The notes beneath the pieces are model-generated. The model had not been told where the DNA came from, ran no database searches, and worked only from the letters and a program-made list of their open reading frames with translations. The position numbers and the translations under genes were made by a program. A stretch of DNA of 16,763 nt from Planctomycetia bacterium. GTDB lineage: Bacteria; Planctomycetota; Phycisphaerae; Phycisphaerales; SM1A02. The stretch lies in the NCBI GenBank assembly GCA_005799205.1, contig SYHM01000175.1, forward strand, positions 1 to 16,763. The letters are read 5' to 3'. Below are positions 7,792 to 13,934 of the stretch, piece by piece. Within the stretch, counting starts at the first letter, position 1. Each line of letters opens with the position of its first letter.

Positions 7792-8576
7792 CGGCCCCGA
7801 CGCGCGCGAATCGCGCGCATCTGAACCAGCAGTTCACGCGCATCGTCATCGATGACGACTGCATGGGGCGATGAGGGAAACGTGAATCCCCCAGTATTGA
7901 GCACCCGTTTCGGTGCCGCGCTCTGCGCGCTCGCGATCGACCAGATTCCAGCCCGGTGTGAGTGGCCACACACCACGATCTGCGCCTCGGGGCGAAAGCG
8001 CTCGGCGTATCTCGCGGCCTCACGCGGAAATGTGCGCCACCACGCGAGTACACGCGCAACGCGCCACGGATTGAGGCCGATTGAAATGAGCGCCGTCGGC
8101 TCGTTGTGCGAACGGGCCTCGCTCCACTGCGCCATCGCGGCCTCGCCCGCTGCGGCAAGGTCTCCCTCGAGGGTCTTGTCATTGCGCGCCCGTGCGGCCC
8201 GAAGTGTCTCACGAACCACCCGATGCGCTGGCGTCCATGGCAACATCGATGCGCCAAAGGCATGGCCATGTGTAACAAAGACAACGCCGCCGTAGAGGTC
8301 GACAAAGTTTTTCTGCGACGCATCGAAGTCGTGATTTCCGTTGACTCGTGTGAGCAGGATTCCTGCACGCCCGATCATCCCGAGCAACTGGTCGAGCAGT
8401 GCCATCCCGTTTTCACGCCGATGCACGTTGTGAACATCGGCGATATCTCCGTTGAGGACCAGGTGATCGCAGTTGTTGAGCAGGGGGGCAAGCGAATCGG
8501 GGGTGCGCGCTGGCCGTCCGCAGGGCACCTCTGGAAGTCCCAGGTGGAGGTCGGACAGAATCAGCGTGCGCGCCAT
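7722..8576 (-). CDS. Calcineurin-like metallophosphoesterase (UDP-2,3-diacylglucosamine diphosphatase-like)
   Basis: Dinuclear-metal phosphoesterase of 284 residues. The five superfamily motifs appear in order: D9-x-H11 (LSDLHLG), D44 in NGDIAD, GNHD at 80-83, H103-G-H105, and GHSH at 204-207. SDLHLG, VNGNHD and THGH resemble LpxH/YbbF-like enzymes that cleave UDP-2,3-diacylglucosamine in lipid A synthesis, but other substrates (nucleotides, phospholipids) are possible, so I assign only the superfamily. The ATG at 8576 places MARTLILSDLHLG at the N-terminus as expected; the open frame runs further upstream into low-quality sequence. Residues 263-284 are encoded antisense to the end of the HMG-CoA lyase gene and look like a non-conserved tail. 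It is divergent from rpsR across 164 bases. Confidence 0.88.
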   Translation of the reverse strand: MARTLILSDLHLGLPEVPCGRPARTPDSLAPLLNNCDHLVLNGDIADVHNVHRRENGMALLDQLLGMIGRAGILLTRVNGNHDFDASQKNFVDLYGGVVFVTHGHAFGASMLPWTPAHRVVRETLRAARARNDKTLEGDLAAAGEAAMAQWSEARSHNEPTALISIGLNPWRVARVLAWWRTFPREAARYAERFRPEAQIVVCGHSHRAGIWSIASAQSAAPKRVLNTGGFTFPSSPHAVVIDDDARELLVQMRAIRARRGRYELAAESPVSCWRIQRPAASSR

Positions 8577-8581
8577 GGTTG

Positions 8582-8609
8582 TTGCAATCTCACGAGGGTT
8601 GAGTACCCT
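8582..8609 (+). promoter_or_regulatory. Possible sigma70-type promoter for rpsR
   Basis: TTGCAA at 8582-8587 and TACCCT at 8604-8609 are separated by 16 bases and lie just upstream of the rpsR leader, in the only intergenic space available to it. Matches to consensus are moderate and could arise by chance; the start site is inferred, not seen. Confidence 0.3.
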
Positions 8610-8621
8610 ATCCGACTCGCC

Positions 8622-8656
8622 GCTTCCAGATGTTCTGGAAGCCCCCGCTTGTGGGG
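8622..8656 (+). promoter_or_regulatory. Two consecutive hairpins in the rpsR leader
   Basis: An 8-base perfect inverted repeat (GCTTCCAG at 8622-8629 and CTGGAAGC at 8635-8642, 5-base loop) is followed at once by a second stem (CCCC 8643-8646, GGGG 8653-8656, 6-base loop). They sit about 85-120 bases upstream of the bS18 start, inside the predicted leader. There is no T-tract, so this does not look like a terminator. It could be a regulatory RNA structure or an operator; the function is inferred. Confidence 0.45.
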
Positions 8657-8740
8657 TCCGTGGCGAACCTCTGCGTGCGAGCCGCCAGCGCGAGAGGGTT
8701 GATGGCAGTGCGGTCGGCGCTTCGCCGTGGAAACCCAAAC

Positions 8741-8977
8741 ATGTCTCAATTTCAAGCTCCTCCTCCTCCAGTCATTCGCCGCCAAAAGGACGCCAAGGGT
8801 CGGCTGTTCATCGATTACAAGCAGGTCGACGAGTTGCGCCGCGCGATGACGCAAAATGGCAAACTGCTCTCACGCAAGCGACTTGAGATGTCCGCTGGCG
8901 ATCAAGCGATGCTTGCTCAAGCCGTCAAGCGTGCGCGCTATCTCTCGCTGCTGCCATTCACGAACGCCGCGACATAA
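8741..8977 (+). CDS. rpsR: Small ribosomal subunit protein bS18 (divergent, cysteine-free)
   Basis: Structural protein of the 30S subunit platform. The 78-residue product is the expected size. It carries FIDYKQVDELRRAMTQNGKLLSRKR and ends AVKRARYLSLLPFT, matching E. coli bS18 segments IDYKDIATLKNYITESGKI and AIKRARYLSLLPYT. The middle stretch, normally TGTRAKYQRQLAR, is replaced by EMSAGDQAMLAQ, and no cysteine is present. It stands alone instead of between rpsF/ssb and rplI. The start is uncertain: ATG at 8741 gives MSQFQAPPPP; an in-frame ATG at 8702 follows a partial Shine-Dalgarno (GAGAGGG, spacing 3) and would give 91 residues. It may be the sole bS18 or a zinc-independent paralogue. Confidence 0.87.
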   Translation: MSQFQAPPPPVIRRQKDAKGRLFIDYKQVDELRRAMTQNGKLLSRKRLEMSAGDQAMLAQAVKRARYLSLLPFTNAAT

Positions 8978-9021
8978 GTTTGCGAAGCGCATGAGGCGCG
9001 ACTGGCGCGCAACAGAACACA

Positions 9022-9053
9022 AACGCCGCGTAGGGATCACCCCGCGCGGCGTT
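9022..9053. terminator. Likely bidirectional terminator between rpsR and the TPR gene
   Basis: A perfect 9-base stem, AACGCCGCG (9022-9030) and CGCGGCGTT (9045-9053), encloses a 14-base loop with a possible inner GGG/CCC pairing. On the plus strand it is followed by TGTTCTTGG, on the minus strand by TGTGTTCTGTTG; both are U-rich but imperfect tracts. It lies 44 bases after the rpsR stop and contains the stop region of the convergent TPR gene (ends at 9037), so it can serve both genes. Confidence 0.65.
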
Positions 9054-10458
9054 GTTCTTGGGTCAGGCGCATGACTCGTAGCCCGCGAGTCGTCGCAGTG
9101 CACAGGCGCTTCATGCAGGACCCCCAAATCTGTCGGCACAGGACGAGCAGAATTCGAATTCGAATTCGTCGCAGGCCATGATCGGTTGGATGTGCCTTGA
9201 TACCGCGCCGCACAGCTGCCCACGCGCGGCGCAATTCACCGTGGAGTATCGCATCAAGGGCGATGTTGTGAAGCGTCTGAGCGCACCCTCGATTGAGCGC
9301 GAGCGCCCGGCGAGAGGCGCGCCGAGCGCCTAGGCGATCGCCCGCTTCATAGTGTGCTCGCACGAGCTTCTTCCAGAGTCGCTCATCGGTCGCTTGGTGC
9401 ACGACCGCCGCGCTCAATATTCGAATCGCCACCGCTGGACGGCCGCACTCGAGCGCAGCGCCCGCCGCGCCGAGTGCAACGGTGGGGTCTTCGACTCCCT
9501 GCACATTCGCTGTGGGAGTTGACTTCCCGAACAGCTCTTCGAGATGCCGTCCAGCCTCCTGATGCAGATTCAGTCGTGTCAGTGCCTCGACGAGGCGAAG
9601 TCGCACCGGAACATCCCGTACCCCCAGCGTGATGACGAGCGAATAGGCCGCTCGCGCCTCATCGAGTCGCCCCGCACGAAGCGCAATGTCGCCGAGTCGA
9701 ATATGCGCCGCGGGATTGGCAGGCTCGAGTTCGACGATTCGGCGGTACTTCTCTTCTGCCTCCGAGATGCGACCGAGACCCTCAAGCGCGCGGGCAAGCG
9801 CGAAAAGGGTCGCGCTATCACCAGGCTGCTCTCGCAGGGATTGCATCAGCACTTGATGAGCCGTCTCGGTCTGACCAGCGCGAAGCAGCACAACTCCTAA
9901 CCGAGTCTTGACTGACGCGACCTTTGGGTTCTGTGAGATTGCTTCGCGGTAGCACCAGATGGCCCGATCAAACTTCCCTTGCTGTGCGAGCACATTTGCC
10001 ATTTCAGCAAGGCATAGTGGCATTTCTTTGAGGTACTGCTGCGCAAGAAAATAGACCCCCTCAGCATCTTCGTAGCGAGCGAGCATGCCGAGAGCCAAGA
10101 TGCGCAGTGAATACGCCGGCTCAAGTTGTGAGTCGACCTTGACTGCGCGTTCGCACAGCCGGACGCACCGATCGGCATGACCCGCGCGCAGAGCATTCTG
10201 CGCGGCACCAAGCAGCGCGTGCACATGATTCGGAACAAGCTCGATTGCGCGTTCATATGACGCGAGCGCCTCGCCGTGGCGACCCATCGCATCAAGTGTC
10301 ACTGCAAGATTGTGATGCCAATCACCGCGATCGGGTTCGGTCGCGAGCGCGCGGCGCATCTCTGAGGCTGCCTCTTCGAGCTTCCCAGATTGGAAGAGAC
10401 CGCGCGCGCGTTCAACGCGCGCCTGCGCACTCATCCATTCACCAGAGTCATGTGCCAT
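9037..10458 (-). CDS. Tetratricopeptide repeat (TPR) protein
   Basis: A 473-residue soluble protein made almost entirely of TPR helical hairpins, a scaffold for protein-protein contact. Repeats with the typical A/L/Y/P spacing are visible at about 13-44, 45-78 (NLAVTLDAMGRHGEALASYERAIELVP), 148-178 (FDRAIWCYREAISQNP), 183-212, 216-248 (ISEAEEKYRRIVELEP), 251-282 and 394-426. No signal peptide, membrane helix or catalytic domain is seen, so the partner is unknown. The ATG at 10458 gives a sensible N-terminus; TAGTAT on the minus strand (10475-10470) could be its own -10 box, 11 bases before the ATG. It lies 39 bases downstream of the FNR gene on the same strand and may be cotranscribed. The last ~40 residues after an Arg-Ile triple repeat are basic and Cys-containing, unlike the TPR body. 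Confidence 0.9.
   Translation of the reverse strand: MAHDSGEWMSAQARVERARGLFQSGKLEEAASEMRRALATEPDRGDWHHNLAVTLDAMGRHGEALASYERAIELVPNHVHALLGAAQNALRAGHADRCVRLCERAVKVDSQLEPAYSLRILALGMLARYEDAEGVYFLAQQYLKEMPLCLAEMANVLAQQGKFDRAIWCYREAISQNPKVASVKTRLGVVLLRAGQTETAHQVLMQSLREQPGDSATLFALARALEGLGRISEAEEKYRRIVELEPANPAAHIRLGDIALRAGRLDEARAAYSLVITLGVRDVPVRLRLVEALTRLNLHQEAGRHLEELFGKSTPTANVQGVEDPTVALGAAGAALECGRPAVAIRILSAAVVHQATDERLWKKLVRAHYEAGDRLGARRASRRALALNRGCAQTLHNIALDAILHGELRRAWAAVRRGIKAHPTDHGLRRIRIRILLVLCRQIWGSCMKRLCTATTRGLRVMRLTQEQRRAG
9150..9167. repeat. Three tandem copies of GAATTC
   Basis: The hexamer GAATTC occurs three times head to tail inside the 3' part of the TPR gene, where it encodes (Arg-Ile)x3 at residues 431-436. 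Because the unit is six bases, copy-number change would add or remove whole dipeptides and not shift the frame. Three copies could be chance. Confidence 0.9.
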
Positions 10459-10497
10459 CGTGAGCTTGAATACTAGTCACTCGTCCTGCAGAACTCG

Positions 10498-11505
10498 CTA
10501 GTAAACCTCGAGCATGCACCGGTGTGTCGGACGAATGCGCCGCTTGATCTGCTCAGTCGTCCACGATGCGGGGGCAAGCGCCGCGATCTCGTCATGCACC
10601 GTCAGATAACCGTCTCCAAGACCCGCAGCGGCGAGGGCTTGGAACACCCCGACCTGCATCCCCGCAAGTCCGCATGCGTAGATCAGCGTCCGGGTCGATT
10701 CGAGGAGGGGTTTGAAGAGGTTCATGCGAGTCGCAAAGTAATGATGTGCGTGCGGCCCATGGCCCTCTGCTGGCAGCACTTCACGGCTGATCACGGTGTG
10801 ATATGAAAAGTTGGGATGCGTCGAAGCGAGTTCACGAAACCAACCGTCGTACAGCAGGTCTGTCCGGTAGGGGGCGCCCATGACAAGGTGGATGCGGCTG
10901 CGGCAGGGTCCACCCCACAGCGCGTGCGCGGGTGAACCAGCGGGGGGTCCCACGAGAAGTTCATGAATCATTCCGCGAAAGGGAGCGATCCCGGTTCCCG
11001 TCGCGAAAAAAATGTAATCGTGAGCACTGGGATCGGTCGGGAGTACGAAGCGCTTTCCGTTAGGGCCCGAAACTCGCACCTCGTCTCCCACCTTTTGGTC
11101 ACAAAGCCAGTTGCTGCATACCCCAAGAAACAGCGGATGGCCATCGGACCGAGAGGGATCATTTTCGTCGGGGATCTCTTCGATCGTTCGTTTGCATGTT
11201 GTAGAGATCACACGTCCGAGACCATCCTCGCCATAGCTTGGGCTGGCGATCGAATAGAGGCGAACTTTGTGCGGGCGACCCTTCACATCGATGCCAGGGA
11301 CCACCACCCCAAACGACTGGCCCGCGAGAAAGGTCCCTTCGAGTGGGGTCCCAGTCAGATCGACCCCAATATGTCGAACAAAACTGGCAGACTTGCCTGC
11401 AATGCACGACTCGCTCGAGGCGATCTTTGCTGAGACCGCAGCCCCTGGAAGCACGATGTGCATTCTTGCTTCTGGAAGGGTGGGATCGTGTGGGTGGACC
11501 GTCAT
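10498..11505 (-). CDS. Plant/plastid-type ferredoxin-NADP+ reductase
   Basis: FAD flavoprotein moving electrons between ferredoxin or flavodoxin and NADP(H); 335 residues, no signal peptide. The order of motifs follows plastid-type FNR: FAD-binding RLYSIASP (82-89) and GVCSNWLCD (128-136), GPNGK (147-151), NADP-binding GTGIAPFRGM (170-179), SRE (240-242), YACGLAGMQVG (276-286), and a C-terminal LEVY whose final tyrosine stacks on the flavin in this family. The ATG at 11505 is the first start; the first ~25 residues are not conserved. No photosynthesis gene is nearby, so a role in reducing ferredoxin from NADPH for biosynthesis or stress repair is more likely, by analogy to plastid-type FNRs in non-photosynthetic bacteria. 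The petH-like identity is clear; the redox partner is not. Confidence 0.93.
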   Translation of the reverse strand: MTVHPHDPTLPEARMHIVLPGAAVSAKIASSESCIAGKSASFVRHIGVDLTGTPLEGTFLAGQSFGVVVPGIDVKGRPHKVRLYSIASPSYGEDGLGRVISTTCKRTIEEIPDENDPSRSDGHPLFLGVCSNWLCDQKVGDEVRVSGPNGKRFVLPTDPSAHDYIFFATGTGIAPFRGMIHELLVGPPAGSPAHALWGGPCRSRIHLVMGAPYRTDLLYDGWFRELASTHPNFSYHTVISREVLPAEGHGPHAHHYFATRMNLFKPLLESTRTLIYACGLAGMQVGVFQALAAAGLGDGYLTVHDEIAALAPASWTTEQIKRRIRPTHRCMLEVY

Positions 11506-11538
11506 GGCGGCCTGATCGTAGGAACTTCAAACAAAGTC

Positions 11539-11548
11539 TGGGATCCCA
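11539..11548. promoter_or_regulatory. 10-base palindrome in the FNR/murA divergent intergenic region
   Basis: TGGGATCCCA is a perfect palindrome lying 34 bases upstream of the FNR start within the 188-base region shared with murA. It could be an operator for either gene, but a single 10-base palindrome is weak evidence. I see no convincing promoter pair elsewhere in 11506-11680. Confidence 0.25.
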
Positions 11549-11680
11549 TCACGAAAAGTGACCTCGCCCCCGTGAGAGCGCCGAAATATGTTGAGCGAAG
11601 TTGGCGCCGCGTGGCTCCACTCCTGCAGTCGCGGCACGCCGTGCGCCGAGATTGCTTCCGATGGACCGCACGCCGCGATC

Positions 11681-11687
11681 AAGGAGG
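11681..11687 (+). promoter_or_regulatory. Strong ribosome binding site of murA
   Basis: AAGGAGG lies six bases before the ATG at 11694. It fixes the murA start, because the frame is open further upstream. It is the only full Shine-Dalgarno match I found ahead of a gene in this window. Confidence 0.85.
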
Positions 11688-11693
11688 ATCGCC

Positions 11694-13055
11694 ATGGACA
11701 AGTTCGTCATTCAAGGTGGCCAGCGACTCACAGGGCGAATCCGAGTCGAGGGGGCGAAGAATGCAGCGCTGCCGCTGATGGCGACTTCGCTGCTGACCAA
11801 CGAAGAGGTCAAGCTCACCAATGTCGCCAGCCTTGCCGACATCGCGAGCATGCGCAAGTTGCTCAACACACTCGGGGTCGAAACGCACATCGGTGATGAC
11901 CATGTGTCGATGCAGACAACGGATCCCAACGCGATCGAGGCTCCGTACGAGCAGGTGCGCACGATGCGCGCGTCGATCTGCATTCTCGGGCCGATGCTCG
12001 CGCGCCGAAAGAAGGCGATCGTCTCGATGCCTGGAGGGTGCGCATTCGGTGATCGTCCGGTCGATCTGCACCTGCGCGGGCTCGAGAAGCTTGGGGCGAA
12101 GATCGAACTCAAGAATGGGAACATCCATGCGAGCGCAGACCGACTCAAGGGCGCGACCGTGTTTCTAGGCGGTCCGTTTGGTTCGACGGTGCTCGGGACA
12201 GCCAATGTGATGAGCGCCGCAACGCTTGCAAGTGGGCGAACTGTGATCGAAAGCGCGGCGTGCGAGCCAGAAATCGTTGATCTCGCCGACCTGCTCATCT
12301 CAATGGGAGCCCGCATTCGAGGAGCGGGGGGACCACGCATCGTCATTGATGGCGTCGACGAACTCGCAGGTACGAACCACCGCGTGATGCCTGACCGAAT
12401 TGTCGCGGGCACTTACGCCATCGCAGCGGCGATCACCAATGGCGAGATCGTCATCGACGACTTTCCATACGACTCACTGCTCGCAGTCATCGACCGACTG
12501 GCACTGATCGGTGTCAATGTGCACAAGATCACCCCCGATGCGGACGAACGCTGCTGCACCGTCCGAGTCACGAGCGACCGCCAGCTCAAGCCCACGGTCA
12601 TCACCACACAACCCCATCCAGGATTTCCAACTGACCTTCAGGCGCAGTTCATGGCGCTGCTCTGCCACGCACAAGGCAACTCGGTCATTACCGAGAAGAT
12701 CTATCCAGAGCGCTTCATGCATGTCGCCGAGCTCTCGCGCATGGGAGCACAATTGCTGCGCCACGGACCCACCGTCGTCGTCTCGGGCAACGGCCACCTC
12801 GTCGGTGCCGAAGTCATGGCAAGCGATCTGCGCGCGTCAGCGAGTCTCGTGCTCGCTGCGCTCGCCGCCGAAGGCGAGACCACTGTCAATCGGGTCTATC
12901 ACTTGGACCGTGGCTATCAGCGCATGGAAGAGACCCTTCGGCAACTCGGTGCCCGCATCGAGCGAGTGAAGAAGCCTGTCGTGACCAACGATGGGTCAAC
13001 GCTCGGCGCTGGGATGGCCGCTGCGGCTGCGCAATCGATGCAAGAAGAGGGCTGA
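11694..13055 (+). CDS. murA: UDP-N-acetylglucosamine 1-carboxyvinyltransferase
   Basis: First committed step of peptidoglycan synthesis: adds enolpyruvate from PEP to UDP-GlcNAc in the cytosol. It has 453 residues (E. coli MurA 419). The two-lobed EPSP-synthase fold is apparent; K22/N23 in GAKNAAL, the catalytic and fosfomycin-reactive C116 in PGGCAFGDRP, D314 in FPTDLQAQF, R380 in DLRASASLV and R406 in DRGYQRMEE are all present. The start is set by the ribosome binding site at 11681-11687. Family similarity ends near residue 426 (LGARIERVK); the last ~25 residues, rich in Ala, are an extension, and its final 19 codons are antisense to the end of the methyltransferase gene. It is divergent from the FNR gene and appears monocistronic. 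Confidence 0.97.
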   Translation: MDKFVIQGGQRLTGRIRVEGAKNAALPLMATSLLTNEEVKLTNVASLADIASMRKLLNTLGVETHIGDDHVSMQTTDPNAIEAPYEQVRTMRASICILGPMLARRKKAIVSMPGGCAFGDRPVDLHLRGLEKLGAKIELKNGNIHASADRLKGATVFLGGPFGSTVLGTANVMSAATLASGRTVIESAACEPEIVDLADLLISMGARIRGAGGPRIVIDGVDELAGTNHRVMPDRIVAGTYAIAAAITNGEIVIDDFPYDSLLAVIDRLALIGVNVHKITPDADERCCTVRVTSDRQLKPTVITTQPHPGFPTDLQAQFMALLCHAQGNSVITEKIYPERFMHVAELSRMGAQLLRHGPTVVVSGNGHLVGAEVMASDLRASASLVLAALAAEGETTVNRVYHLDRGYQRMEETLRQLGARIERVKKPVVTNDGSTLGAGMAAAAAQSMQEEG

Positions 13056-13934
13056 GGCCACCGCGACATTGAGGCTCGGTCGATCTGTGCTCTCGATGAG
13101 CGGGCTCGCCACTCGACGCGGATCACCCATCCCGATCACGCTTGTTGCGTCGCATTGACTGCGAAGTTGCGAACGCACTCCATGCCCCTCGGCCCCCAGA
13201 ATCACAGCGATTCGAGGTGCGTGCGCGAAGTGACCACGAGCGAACAGCTCATCGAGTTCGATGGCGTCGTCGCTGTCCTCGGCAGCGACGATGGCGAAGC
13301 CGTGATCGCGCCGCAGCCGAATCAAGTCGCCCGAAAGATCAGACGTTTGTCCCCAGGGCACGCTGAAAACCCTGCCCGCTGAGATGCGAATCGCTTTGCG
13401 GTTTAGTGGGTCGGTCGACCCTTCGGCGAGCAAGACCCCAGCGTTTGCGAACGAGCCTGCATTTCGAAAGATCGCTCCCATGTTGTCTGGGTGCACGACG
13501 CCCGTTGGCACGAGGAGATGGTGATGTGTCTCGAGTGCCGTGAGCAATTGGTCGAGCGTTGGGGACGTTGGTCGCTCCCCGAGTGCCAGCGCTCCCATGT
13601 GCATCTTGTATCCCGCGAGTCGCGACATCACGGCCGTGTCAGCAACGAAGAGCGGGGCCGTGCGTCCATCAGCAGTGCAGAGTCGCGCGCGTGCTTCGAG
13701 CGATCCGAGCGCATCCACAGTCGCTGGGGTAAGAAGCAGCGAGTTCAGTCGAACGTGGGGTGCGGATGGTGCTCCGGCGCGCGCCGCGAGAAGTGCATAC
13801 AAGAACCTTCGTACTGCACGCGGACTCTCGACGCAGAAGAGGCCGTCCCTCCCTCGCAGATCACCATCGCGTACGGCCCGAAAGTGGACAACCCGTGGGT
13901 CGGCCGGGTCAGTGATGCGAATCGCATCGGTCAT
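12996..13934 (-). CDS. SpoU/TrmH-family (SPOUT) RNA 2'-O-ribose methyltransferase
   Basis: AdoMet-dependent methyltransferase of tRNA or rRNA riboses, 312 residues. Residues 1-~120 form an RlmB/TrmH-like substrate domain (DPRVVHFRAVRD). The catalytic knot motifs follow: motif 1 NMGAIFRNAG (151-160, catalytic Arg157), motif 2 ILGAEGHGV (245-253, Glu249) and motif 3 SLNVAVASAL (287-296). Between the IGM (267-269) that opens motif 3 and Ser287 there are 17 residues, about 12 more than in E. coli TrmH. The target nucleotide cannot be told. The ATG overlaps the stop of the upstream MCE gene (ATGA). The last ~19 codons overlap murA antisense, just after the SLNVAVA motif. Confidence 0.9.
   Translation of the reverse strand: MTDAIRITDPADPRVVHFRAVRDGDLRGRDGLFCVESPRAVRRFLYALLAARAGAPSAPHVRLNSLLLTPATVDALGSLEARARLCTADGRTAPLFVADTAVMSRLAGYKMHMGALALGERPTSPTLDQLLTALETHHHLLVPTGVVHPDNMGAIFRNAGSFANAGVLLAEGSTDPLNRKAIRISAGRVFSVPWGQTSDLSGDLIRLRRDHGFAIVAAEDSDDAIELDELFARGHFAHAPRIAVILGAEGHGVRSQLRSQCDATSVIGMGDPRRVASPLIESTDRPSLNVAVASALFLHRLRSRSGHPSAER

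Noticed and set aside
9111..9179. A 22-residue open frame on the minus strand, starting MACDEF and containing a CSSC pair, reading the GAATTC repeat as Glu-Phe
   Set aside because: It lies in another frame of the TPR gene, is very short, has no ribosome binding site, and its acidic look comes from the repeat itself.
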